From positions 1-14,269 of the forward strand of contig JBILTS010000054.1 in the NCBI GenBank assembly GCA_044371405.1: a stretch of DNA of 14,269 bases, written 5' to 3'. The notes below the pieces were generated by a model, which saw only the letters and a list, made by a program, of their open reading frames with translations, was not told the DNA's origin and did no database searches. This DNA is from RGEC01 sp044371405 (GTDB taxonomy: Bacteria; Bacteroidota; Bacteroidia; NS11-12g; UBA955). The position numbers and the translations under genes were made by a program. Positions 1-6,809 of the stretch are shown here, piece after piece; within the stretch, counting starts at the first letter, position 1; each line of letters opens with the position of its first letter.

Positions 1-608
1 ATAAACTGCAAAAACTCAGCAGAGCTGATGGGAGTTTGGGGCCCATCGTCACCCTCTCTGTAAAACTGAGTGGCAAAAGCCCTGATGGCTTGCATTTTTT
101 GTGCAAAACTGTCTGAAATATCAACCACCATATCCGGTTTTATGTGGTGGTCCTGTATGTAGTGATATACTGCATCAGGGCGCCAGGCGGTCTGCTCTGC
201 ACCGGCTTCGTGGGTAATAACTTTGGGCAGTCCGGCCAAAAAACAGGCCCGGGAAACCAGCGCTGCTGCACGGCCATGATCGGGGTGGCGGTCTGAAACT
301 GCGTTTGCAAGCACCACACGTGGCCTAAAACGACGTATTTCTGCAATCACTTTCAGCAGTGCGGCCTCGTCATTTTCAAAAAAACCATCCCTCAAACCAA
401 GATTTACGCGGGTGTGCACACCCATGATGATGCGGCCCTGTTCAGCTTCTGCTGCACGGGTTTCGGAATCACCACGCGTACCCAGTTCACCTGCAGTTAA
501 ATCCACCACAGCCACTTTTGCCCCGTTCTTAATATGATGAATCAGGGTTCCGGCTGCTGCCAGTTCCACGTCATCCGGATGAGCTCCAAAGGCCAGAATG
601 TCCATCAT
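1..608 (-). CDS. bshB1: Bacillithiol biosynthesis deacetylase BshB1 (partial, 3' end beyond left edge)
   Basis: This PIG-L/LmbE-family zinc deacetylase would remove the acetyl group from GlcNAc-malate in cytoplasmic bacillithiol synthesis, giving GlcN-malate for the cysteine-adding step. The 202 codons present translate as an uninterrupted protein beginning MMDILAFGAHPDDVELAA. Visible motifs are the metal-binding HPDD at residues 10-13, the TAGELGTRG segment near 38-46, a GLRDGFF segment near 71-77 and a second metal/catalytic motif, RHPDHG, at 107-112. Family members run to about 235-240 residues, so roughly 35 are missing at the edge. The start at 608 forms an ATGA overlap with the stop of the upstream cyclase gene; a second ATG follows immediately at 605. 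The HPDD/HPDH pattern plus the AFGAHPDDVEL and GELGTRG wording is BshB1-like rather than MshB- or generic LmbE-like, so the family call is firm. That bacillithiol is actually made is inferred, since bshA and bshC are not in view. Confidence 0.93.
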   Translation of the reverse strand, partial: MMDILAFGAHPDDVELAAAGTLIHHIKNGAKVAVVDLTAGELGTRGDSETRAAEAEQGRIIMGVHTRVNLGLRDGFFENDEAALLKVIAEIRRFRPRVVLANAVSDRHPDHGRAAALVSRACFLAGLPKVITHEAGAEQTAWRPDAVYHYIQDHHIKPDMVVDISDSFAQKMQAIRAFATQFYREGDDGPQTPISSAEFLQF

Positions 609-1606
609 GGCTGAATCTGAATGGGAGGATTGAACATCAGGGCTGACATGGTTTTGCCGACCTTAAGCAAGGTTTCCTTGCTCACGGCATCCATATTGTC
701 GGCATGGGTATGCCAGTAATGTGCAAATGTGTTTCTTGCCGGATCGTGCTGAATAATATCAATCATGGGAATCTGGGCTCCCTGAAACACATAATGGTGA
801 TCGTCTGTGATGGGTGGTACAGTTTCATTGGAAAAAGTACCATTGTAACCAAGCTCGTCGGCAATGGCCCATGTATGGTTCATTACCCAGCCCGCCTGCT
901 GCATGCTCAGGGCTTCTCGGCCAAAAACAGCATCCTTCCCTCCTACCATGTCCAGCAGTACGCCAAACTGAGCCCGGTATTTGGGTATGTGGGGGGTTTT
1001 CGCCCAATGCTGACTTCCCAGACAATACGAATTTTCATATTCGCTTTTGCCGTAGTCCTCGGCATCAAAAAACACGATATCAATTCCGTATGAAGGTGGG
1101 TTTTTCTTCAAATTCCGGGCAAGTTCCAGCAACACACCTACCCCACTGGCACCATCGTTGGCAGCGTCAATGGGATCATTTTTGCGGGTGGTATCGTTGT
1201 CGGCCCAGGGACGTGAATCCCAATGTGAGGCCCAAAGACCCCGCTGCACCGCATTCGGATTAAACACCCCTACGATATTGTATACCGGAATTGTTTTTTT
1301 ATCCCATGTTACAGCCGTAGCTTTTTGGTAGTATACGGTATCGCAATACATTTTTAGTTTTGCAAACAACCAGTCTGCACAGCGAGCATGGGCCTGTGTA
1401 CCCGGTATGCGATAACCGAAGCTCACCTGTTTTTGTATAAATGCATATGCCGAATCTGCCGAAAAATCGGGATATTTTTGGATGATGACTGAAGTCTTTA
1501 TTTCGGTGGTATCATCATCTGAGCCGGAATTTCCCGTGCATGACGATACGCCTATCATTGCCAGCACTGCAGTAGCCAAGATAAAACAAGCAAAAATCCT
1601 TTTCAT
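605..1606 (-). CDS. Glutaminyl-peptide cyclotransferase-like lipoprotein (M28 family)
   Basis: A 333-residue exported zinc enzyme of the M28/type II glutaminyl cyclase family. It is expected to convert N-terminal Gln of exported proteins to pyroglutamate. The N-terminus has a basic start, a hydrophobic stretch and a lipobox-like VSSC with the lipidated Cys at 23, so it is likely membrane-anchored in the periplasm. Motifs in order: SHWDSRP (127-133), NDGASG with Asp151, FFDAED (179-184), LLDMVG with Asp219, TDDHH (267-271) and YWHTHADN with Trp298-His299. By comparison with the human enzyme, Asp151 and His299 are metal ligands, Glu183 the catalytic acid, and Asp219 and Asp268/269 second-shell or catalytic acids. 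The third metal ligand position holds Asp184 where the human enzyme has Glu. An M28 aminopeptidase is the main alternative, but the length, the Trp-His pair and the DDHH motif favour cyclase. It overlaps bshB1 by 4 bases, implying one transcript. Promoter box at 1614-1621. Confidence 0.87.
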   Translation of the reverse strand: MKRIFACFILATAVLAMIGVSSCTGNSGSDDDTTEIKTSVIIQKYPDFSADSAYAFIQKQVSFGYRIPGTQAHARCADWLFAKLKMYCDTVYYQKATAVTWDKKTIPVYNIVGVFNPNAVQRGLWASHWDSRPWADNDTTRKNDPIDAANDGASGVGVLLELARNLKKNPPSYGIDIVFFDAEDYGKSEYENSYCLGSQHWAKTPHIPKYRAQFGVLLDMVGGKDAVFGREALSMQQAGWVMNHTWAIADELGYNGTFSNETVPPITDDHHYVFQGAQIPMIDIIQHDPARNTFAHYWHTHADNMDAVSKETLLKVGKTMSALMFNPPIQIQP

Positions 1607-1613
1607 TGCAGCA

Positions 1614-1621
1614 CAAAGATA
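1614..1621 (-). promoter_or_regulatory. Bacteroidota -7 box (TATCTTTG) for the glutaminyl cyclase gene
   Basis: On the minus strand the octamer TATCTTTG matches the Bacteroidota -7 consensus TAnnTTTG exactly. It ends 7 bases before the ATG at 1606. I see no convincing TTTG/TTG at the expected -33 distance. With transcription normally beginning several bases after this box, the mRNA would be leaderless or nearly so. Confidence 0.55.
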
Positions 1622-1697
1622 AATTGAATTGCCTTGAAACGCTGAAAATTTATTGGGCTACCAACACAACGGCATGTGGCGGGTGCAACCTATGATT

Positions 1698-1705
1698 TAT
1701 ATTCG
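1698..1705 (+). promoter_or_regulatory. Probable -7 box (TATATTCG) for the yicC-led gene cluster
   Basis: TATATTCG differs from TAnnTTTG at one position and is followed by CATC, then the yicC start region. The ruvX promoter in this window has the same arrangement (TATCTTCG-CATC-start), which supports the call. No clear -33 TTG is visible. Confidence 0.4.
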
Positions 1706-1710
1706 CATCA

Positions 1711-2598
1711 TTGGAAAACATTGCCATTCAAAGCATGACCGGTTTTGGCCGTTCAGAGGCCGCCGAGGCCGGTATTAAAGTTGTCTGTGAAGTTAAATCG
1801 CTGAACGGACGTTATCTCGATCTGGACATTCGGCTTCCCAGATTCCTGTACGAGCTGGATGCCCCATTGCGCAAAATGCTGCAGGAAAAACTGGAGCGGG
1901 GTTCGGTTACCATGATGTTTAATATTGAATTTACCGGCGATGAAAACGCACCGGATATCAATATCAATCAGGCATTGGCCAAAACCTACTTCGACAAACT
2001 CAACCACCTGAGCCAGTCACTAAACCTGGATTTTCGCGACCCTTTCAACCAGATCATCCGCATGCCGGATGTGGTGGGCAATGCCGAAAAAACGCTCACA
2101 GACGAAGGGAAGCACTGTATTCTAAAAACCGCTGCCGATGCGGTAGAAAAGCTGATATCATTCAGAAAGCAGGAAGGACAAGCCATTATGGCCAAACTGG
2201 CAGAAGCATCGGCTGAAATTCGCAAACAGCTGGCGGTGGTAGAAACAGAAGAAGAACCGCGCAGGCAGAATTTGAGAAACAAAATAAACAATTCGGTGGC
2301 AGAACACGTTCGCGATAACATTGCAGATATGAACCGGCTGGAGCAGGAAATACTGCTCTACATGGAGAAATGGGACATTGCCGAAGAAAAACAGCGTTTG
2401 AAACAGCACCTCGATTATTTTGACGAATGTTTGAAAAAAGAACCGCTGGGTCGCAAACTCAACTTCATATCTCAGGAAATGGGCCGCGAAATGAATACCA
2501 TGGGGGTAAAAAGCAATCACTTCCCCATGCAGCAGGCCGTGGTGCTGATGAAAGAGAAGCTGGAACAGATTAAGGAGCAGGTTTTGAATATTGTGTAA
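1711..2598 (+). CDS. yicC: YicC/YloC-family endoribonuclease
   Basis: A 295-residue cytoplasmic protein of the YicC/YloC family, whose studied members are endoribonucleases that act on RNAs including a small RNA in E. coli. The N-terminal SMTGFGRSE (8-16) is the family's opening signature. The C-terminal DUF1732 region carries RLEQEILLYMEKWDIAEE (209-226) and LGRKLNFISQEMGREMN (246-262), both strongly conserved. A charged helical middle (about 140-200) probably forms the coiled-coil-like part of the oligomer. Length is typical. Start choice is awkward: family members usually begin a few residues before SMTGFG, yet no ATG lies there. TTG at 1711 is the best conventional start; ATT at 1720 (giving MAIQSMTG) would fit the family length better but is a rare start codon; ATG at 1735 would cut into the conserved motif. 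The stop abuts the tag start with no spacer. In many Bacteroidota the next gene is guanylate kinase; here it is not. Confidence 0.92.
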   Translation: MENIAIQSMTGFGRSEAAEAGIKVVCEVKSLNGRYLDLDIRLPRFLYELDAPLRKMLQEKLERGSVTMMFNIEFTGDENAPDININQALAKTYFDKLNHLSQSLNLDFRDPFNQIIRMPDVVGNAEKTLTDEGKHCILKTAADAVEKLISFRKQEGQAIMAKLAEASAEIRKQLAVVETEEEPRRQNLRNKINNSVAEHVRDNIADMNRLEQEILLYMEKWDIAEEKQRLKQHLDYFDECLKKEPLGRKLNFISQEMGREMNTMGVKSNHFPMQQAVVLMKEKLEQIKEQVLNIV

Positions 2599-3177
2599 AT
2601 GGAAATTATTCGCTGCGGCTGGTGCGGAACCGATGAATTGTATTGTAACTACCACGATACGGAATGGGGCGTACCAGTCCATGACGATTTGAAAATGTTT
2701 GAAACACTTATTCTGGAAACCTTTCAGGCAGGGTTAAGCTGGATAACCGTACTAAAAAAACGGGAGGCATTTAGGGAAGCATTTTTCAATTTTAATCCTG
2801 AAAAAATGGCAGGAATGGATGATGGTAATATTGCTGATTTGATGCAAAATCCGGGAATTATCAGAAACCGAGCTAAAATCAGGGCAGCCATACAAAATGC
2901 CCGCTGCTATTTGAATATGGTGGAATCCGGTCGACCTCTGTCCGCTTTTTTATGGCAGTTTACCGATGGCAAAACCAGGGTAAATCAATACACTGCTTTA
3001 AAAGATTTACCTTCAAAAACCGAACTAAGTGATAAAATCAGCAATGAATTGAAAGCAATGGGATTTTCATTCATGGGCAGTACCGTGGTTTATGCTCATC
3101 TGCAGGCTACAGGCATCATAAACGACCACCTCACATCGTGTTTTCGCTACCGCGAACTGTCACATATTCCCCATTAA
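2599..3177 (+). CDS. tag: DNA-3-methyladenine glycosylase I
   Basis: A 192-residue cytoplasmic base-excision repair enzyme that removes 3-methyladenine from alkylated DNA. The structural zinc site of E. coli Tag is fully present with a constant shift of two residues: Cys6, His19, His177 and Cys181. The active-site segment ETFQAGLSWITVLKKRE (40-56) holds Glu40 and Trp48, matching E. coli Glu38 and Trp46. The opening RCGWCGTDELYCNYHDTEWG is characteristic of the family. The helix-hairpin-helix-like middle contains NPGIIRNRAKI (84-94). Length is normal and nothing is missing. The ATG follows the yicC stop directly, so expression is probably coupled to yicC. Linking an alkylation repair gene with an RNase gene is likely just operon packing. 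The identification is secure. Confidence 0.96.
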   Translation: MEIIRCGWCGTDELYCNYHDTEWGVPVHDDLKMFETLILETFQAGLSWITVLKKREAFREAFFNFNPEKMAGMDDGNIADLMQNPGIIRNRAKIRAAIQNARCYLNMVESGRPLSAFLWQFTDGKTRVNQYTALKDLPSKTELSDKISNELKAMGFSFMGSTVVYAHLQATGIINDHLTSCFRYRELSHIPH

Positions 3178-3182
3178 CAATG

Positions 3183-3190
3183 TATCTTGG
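3183..3190 (+). promoter_or_regulatory. Possible -7 box (TATCTTGG) for the tandem paralog pair
   Basis: TATCTTGG differs from TAnnTTTG at one position and lies 4 bases before the ATG at 3195, in the 17-base gap after tag. The same box-to-start geometry appears at yicC and ruvX. It could give the paralog pair its own transcript. No -33 TTG is visible, so this is tentative. Confidence 0.35.
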
Positions 3191-3194
3191 CAGC

Positions 3195-4967
3195 ATGAAT
3201 CTGAAAAGTGGAATTTGGATGTTAATGATGGCAGTAACGTTCCCGCTTTTTGCGCAATCCGGAAGGCAATTTATCAACCTCACTGATTCCAAGGATTTCA
3301 GCGGCATGCAGATTCTGGATGCTGACCTGAAAAGCAAACGTATAATGGTGGTAGGGATAAACCGTTATTACCCTGAAATTACCCGCACCGTTAGCACAAA
3401 ATTGATTTCCTATGCCAAAAAAACGGCAGGATATCGTTACGTGTTGGCGCCGGTTTCGCCCATTTGCGGTGAATGGCTGGATCGTTTTGTTTATCAGAAT
3501 GATAATGCAGCACTGGTGGATTTAACCACAACCTTGAACCAGCAGGATGTGATTTTTTACAAACGTTTAAACACGCTCAATGAGGGTTTACCTGACAGCA
3601 GTAAAATCAGAATCATTGGCATTGACGCCGAAAACCAGTTGCTGATTCCCGCACTGGGCATCCACAATCTGCTGAAAGACAAAACGCCGCCCGATAATCT
3701 GAGAATACCGATTGAAGCGCTCCAGGGAGCCATTCATTATCAACAACTAAAGGCCGAAAGTCCGGATCCGAAATACAATAAAGAACGGTTCCCCGTAAAA
3801 AACACATTCATCACCTTTGCAAACAGCTTCGACACCCTCAAGACCGCTTATCAACAATGGCTTGGAGACGACGAATGGTTTAGGTTGGAAGCCCTCATGC
3901 GGGGATTGAAATCAGCCATAAGGTATGACGAACTGAAAAACACCTCGCTGGAAGACCCCTACAGGGTGCAACAGGTGGCGGAGAATATGGCCATGGCACT
4001 GAAAAACCTGCCAGGTGAGCGTTTTGTTTGCGTCATTGGGCGTTGTTACGCATCCAAAACCTGGCTGCAAGGTTCCTGCGATTTGTTTGATTTCTCACCT
4101 GTTTGCAGCAAACTCAGTGAAGACAGCATTACCGGCAGTCAAATTTTCAATGTAGGGGTTTATTACAACGATATTTTCGACTCGGAAGACGAGCCCCCGG
4201 CTGTGCTTTCAGCGCTCAAGGAGATACGCGCCGGAGTTGCTGACAATGCGGTTTCAATTTCCCGCTGGACTAAACCGGACGCTTCCACCTCGTTTGATTA
4301 TATGCTGGTTATGGGAAACACCAAGGAAAAGCCACAGGATTTGGAACTGCCTATCGTAAAATCTACACCTTTGCTTAGTGCAGGTCTTTGTTCCGGCATC
4401 CACCTGCTCAATTACTCAAGACTCAACACCATGCTGTCAGACAATGGCTTACCCAAAGCCTTACCCATGCCCGATTTCGGTGTACAGTTTTCTTTTCAGG
4501 ATAAAGGGAACAATCAGTTTACAGCAGGTTTTTTCCAACGTGCTTCAGACCCTCGATCGGCTTACCATTATTGGGGTACATTTTTATCCGGTGTTTCCAA
4601 TATCGTGCCTGAAAATCCCATTTTCCAGGGAGGTTTCGGTTCTTATCTATCCTATCAGCAGCATTACGTAAGTAAACCCTACACGCAAAGCGACACCCTG
4701 TTTATCTCAAGATTCACCTTGCCAACAGTAGCCGTGAATCCGGTATTCGCCATAGGCATCACTGCCAAAGGTCAGTTGAATTTAAATAGATTTTATATTT
4801 CAGCCGAAGCGGGATATGGATGGGATGTTTCCGACAGACGCTGGCGGGTGAACAATCTATACAGCGGTCCTATGGGCAAATTCAAAGGCGACCAGGTTTT
4901 TGTAAATGTCAGTGCGGGCATTCATTTATTTACCCAAAAGCAAAATGCAAGAAAGGACAAACCATGA
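3195..4967 (+). CDS. Exported EreA/ChaN-like paralog lacking active-site residues (pseudoenzyme candidate)
   Basis: A 590-residue protein, not assignable to a named gene. The ATG at 3195 is chosen over an in-frame ATG at 3138 because it gives a clean signal peptide (hydrophobic to about residue 17, LFA|Q with Gln21 at +1) and sits just after a promoter-like box. Residues about 30-310 align with the N-terminal domain of the next gene at a constant 13-residue offset, without gaps, over the first three motifs. At the positions where that protein has GENH, LLELGE and HGVD, this one has GINR (54-57), VLAPVSP (83-89) and IGID (141-144). GRCH becomes GRCY (282-285). Every charged or His residue likely to act in catalysis is lost, while glycines, Asp144 and the GRC core stay. 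Residues about 400-580 are beta-rich and aromatic, perhaps a small barrel. The frame is intact, so it is not a decayed gene. Its stop overlaps the next start by 4 bases, suggesting balanced synthesis of a pair. Function unknown. Confidence 0.8.
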   Translation: MNLKSGIWMLMMAVTFPLFAQSGRQFINLTDSKDFSGMQILDADLKSKRIMVVGINRYYPEITRTVSTKLISYAKKTAGYRYVLAPVSPICGEWLDRFVYQNDNAALVDLTTTLNQQDVIFYKRLNTLNEGLPDSSKIRIIGIDAENQLLIPALGIHNLLKDKTPPDNLRIPIEALQGAIHYQQLKAESPDPKYNKERFPVKNTFITFANSFDTLKTAYQQWLGDDEWFRLEALMRGLKSAIRYDELKNTSLEDPYRVQQVAENMAMALKNLPGERFVCVIGRCYASKTWLQGSCDLFDFSPVCSKLSEDSITGSQIFNVGVYYNDIFDSEDEPPAVLSALKEIRAGVADNAVSISRWTKPDASTSFDYMLVMGNTKEKPQDLELPIVKSTPLLSAGLCSGIHLLNYSRLNTMLSDNGLPKALPMPDFGVQFSFQDKGNNQFTAGFFQRASDPRSAYHYWGTFLSGVSNIVPENPIFQGGFGSYLSYQQHYVSKPYTQSDTLFISRFTLPTVAVNPVFAIGITAKGQLNLNRFYISAEAGYGWDVSDRRWRVNNLYSGPMGKFKGDQVFVNVSAGIHLFTQKQNARKDKP

Positions 4968-6805
4968 AAATACCTTTGCTGATTATCTTACTTACACTTT
5001 TGGGCAACATAGATATGGCAGCCCAATGGCAGCGGGATAAGCCAGAGGGGCGTTCTCAGTCTTACAATCGGTTTTTTAAACTCAATCTTGAAGATCCGGG
5101 AGACTATTCCGGTATGGAGGAGCTGGAATTTTATGCAAAAGGCCCCAGGGTGATCATGACCGGTGAAAACCACATGCATGTGGAAATGAATGGTTTGTTG
5201 GAATTCAAATTATTGCGTTTTTTACATGATAAAGCGGGTGTAAGGCATTTATTACTGGAACTGGGAGAAGCCCGGGGCTGGTATGCCAATCGGTATGTAA
5301 ATGGTGTGGATACCACTTCAAAATATTGCCTGCAAGCCACCACATCAGTTGATCACATGAAAATTCTGGAAAATATCCGTGCATGGAATCTTACATTGCC
5401 AGTGGGTGACAGAATTCAAATTCATGGTGTAGATGTGGAAAGGTTTAATGATATAGCCGTACTGCGTCTTTCGGATATGCTTCCCAAAACCGGTGTTCCA
5501 AAAAGTTTATACAGCGCTGTTCAAGGGGTTCATCAGGCCGCCGGTTGGATTTTACACAGCGGATTGAAAGAATTTGAAACCACTGAAAAAAATGAAATCA
5601 ACGCAAACACTACTCCTCCATTTTCACTGGATCAGAGCATTGATTTGATACTAAGGCATTTCGACAGTTTGAATACAGAACTTAGCATCTGGTTGGGAAG
5701 CCGTCATGATTTAATCCAATCAGGTATTGATGGATTGCGGGAATACAAACAATGGAATCAATACAGAAACAGTGCATTTTACTACACCTGGCGGGAAGAG
5801 ACCATGTTCAGAAAACTCAGGCGACTGCTGGACAGTGACACGACTGCAAGGTTTTTTGGTCAGTTTGGTCGCTGCCATACTGCCTACAGTATTCAGGATG
5901 GAGACTGCGGATGGTATGCCTATCAAAGTGTGATGCACAAACTACAGGAGCGGTACTTCAATTCAAAAAACAAGGTACTCAGCATCGGTATCTTCTATGC
6001 GGGAGACAGAGAAATTGATGCGGAGGAAAACAGTATTATTGACAAGGGTTTAAAAGCAGAAACCAGACGGCTGCTAAACCACGCTCCTGCAGGTGAGGTA
6101 AGTATTATCCAACTTGCCAATGGTCAAAACAGTGCCCTGGCTGAACGATTCGGCTTTCTGGTTGCAGTGCGAAAAAATATTACCGATCAAAAAAAGCAGA
6201 CAAATAAAATATCGTCATTCCAGTTATTTACCGGTATCAGCATCAATTCCTTCAGCCAAAAACAAAACATAATAAATCATGTAAATCCTGCAATAACAGG
6301 CATCAATTACGGCCATTATCCTTTAACAACGGGTGCCAACTGGTATAATAAAAATTTTACAGCTGGCACACAGTTCAGCATGAGCCTGCCCACAGAATTG
6401 TATCAGAAAAAAGATGAACTGTCCATCAAATATTCCTTTCGGTCTGCATCGGCCTATGCAGGGTGGCGATTTATTAACATGGCCGGATTATCTGCCGACA
6501 TAGGACCTCAAATATTTCATGCCACAGAAACATTGAGTTCCAAAAGACTTTACGGAGGATTTTTAACACCGGCTACAGATCCGGTAAAACTGGCCAGAAA
6601 CCATGCCGCCGGAGTGGGCTTACAATCGCGCCTGCAATGCAGAATACTGCCGTTTATGCAGATAGGATTTTCAGGAGGTTATCTTTGGGATTTGAGTGCA
6701 CCGGACTGGTTTATATCCAAAACCAATATTTATTATGCACGCAATCAACTGAAAACCCAAATCACAGGCAGCAGTTTCTCTGTTTTCTTTAACTTTGACC
6801 TTTGA
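4964..6805 (+). CDS. Exported EreA/ChaN-like putative hydrolase with C-terminal beta domain
   Basis: A 613-residue protein starting at the ATG overlapping the previous stop; an upstream in-frame extension to 4820 lies inside the preceding gene and would bury the signal peptide. The signal sequence is hydrophobic to about 19 with AA|Q, leaving Gln21 exposed. The N-terminal domain resembles the erythromycin esterase/ChaN-like superfamily: VIMTGENHMH (63-72) at the end of a strand, LLLELGEARGW (96-106), IQIHGVDVERF (151-161) and FGRCHTAYS (301-309). Candidate active-site residues are Glu68, His70, Glu99, Glu102, His154, Asp157 and His305. After a polar linker near 403-416, about 195 residues of alternating strands end in FSVFFNFDL, compatible with an outer-membrane barrel or beta-sandwich. 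The substrate cannot be inferred; there is no reason to call this macrolide resistance. A sequence-related but motif-stripped paralog lies directly upstream. The next gene, pssA, starts 4 bases later. Confidence 0.8.
   Translation: MKIPLLIILLTLLGNIDMAAQWQRDKPEGRSQSYNRFFKLNLEDPGDYSGMEELEFYAKGPRVIMTGENHMHVEMNGLLEFKLLRFLHDKAGVRHLLLELGEARGWYANRYVNGVDTTSKYCLQATTSVDHMKILENIRAWNLTLPVGDRIQIHGVDVERFNDIAVLRLSDMLPKTGVPKSLYSAVQGVHQAAGWILHSGLKEFETTEKNEINANTTPPFSLDQSIDLILRHFDSLNTELSIWLGSRHDLIQSGIDGLREYKQWNQYRNSAFYYTWREETMFRKLRRLLDSDTTARFFGQFGRCHTAYSIQDGDCGWYAYQSVMHKLQERYFNSKNKVLSIGIFYAGDREIDAEENSIIDKGLKAETRRLLNHAPAGEVSIIQLANGQNSALAERFGFLVAVRKNITDQKKQTNKISSFQLFTGISINSFSQKQNIINHVNPAITGINYGHYPLTTGANWYNKNFTAGTQFSMSLPTELYQKKDELSIKYSFRSASAYAGWRFINMAGLSADIGPQIFHATETLSSKRLYGGFLTPATDPVKLARNHAAGVGLQSRLQCRILPFMQIGFSGGYLWDLSAPDWFISKTNIYYARNQLKTQITGSSFSVFFNFDL
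6790..6797 (+). promoter_or_regulatory. Possible internal -7 box (TAACTTTG) for pssA
   Basis: TAACTTTG matches TAnnTTTG exactly and lies 12 bases before the pssA ATG at 6810, inside the last codons of the preceding gene. A TTG at the -33 distance is not apparent. It may give the housekeeping genes pssA-purE an expression source independent of the paralog pair. A chance match is possible. Confidence 0.3.
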
Positions 6806-6809
6806 TTTG

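Larger units (their letters stand above)
1607..1710. other. Divergent intergenic region between cyclase and yicC
   Basis: This 104-base gap is the longest non-coding stretch in the window and separates two head-to-head transcription units. It holds a minus-strand -7 box at 1614-1621 and a weaker plus-strand one at 1698-1705. I see no obvious palindrome, riboswitch-like structure or operator between them. Confidence 0.7.

Noticed and set aside
704..1263. Two open plus-strand frames (704-1093 and 814-1263) opposite the glutaminyl cyclase gene
   Set aside because: They are antisense to a gene with strong family motifs, show no recognisable domain and mirror its codon pattern.
2158..2682. A 174-codon minus-strand frame across yicC and tag
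   Set aside because: It spans the junction of two well-supported genes on the other strand, and its Phe/His-rich translation is what antisense reading of Lys/Glu/Met codons gives.
3138..3194. Upstream ATG extending the first paralog into tag
   Set aside because: It would overlap tag by 40 bases and place 19 non-hydrophobic residues before the signal peptide; ATG 3195 follows a promoter-like box.
4820..4963. 48-codon upstream extension of the second paralog
   Set aside because: It lies wholly inside the preceding gene, encodes Lys/Cys/Gln-rich residues and would bury the signal peptide.
3195..4967. Reading the first paralog as a decaying pseudogene
   Set aside because: 590 codons are open with signal peptide, coupling overlap and structural residues kept; only active-site positions are lost.
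6183..6200. A-run at 6190-6196 as a programmed slippage site in the second paralog
   Set aside because: It encodes a plausible Lys/Gln linker, the frame continues for 200 meaningful residues, and no alternative-frame product or stimulatory structure is evident.
4964..6805. Calling the second paralog a macrolide resistance esterase
   Set aside because: The motif is GENH rather than the classic EreA wording, the protein carries an extra C-terminal domain, and the context is a housekeeping operon with no resistance or mobile genes.
6795..6809. TTG start for pssA
   Set aside because: It overlaps the end of the previous gene and adds five residues with no family support; two ATG codons follow at 6810 and 6813.
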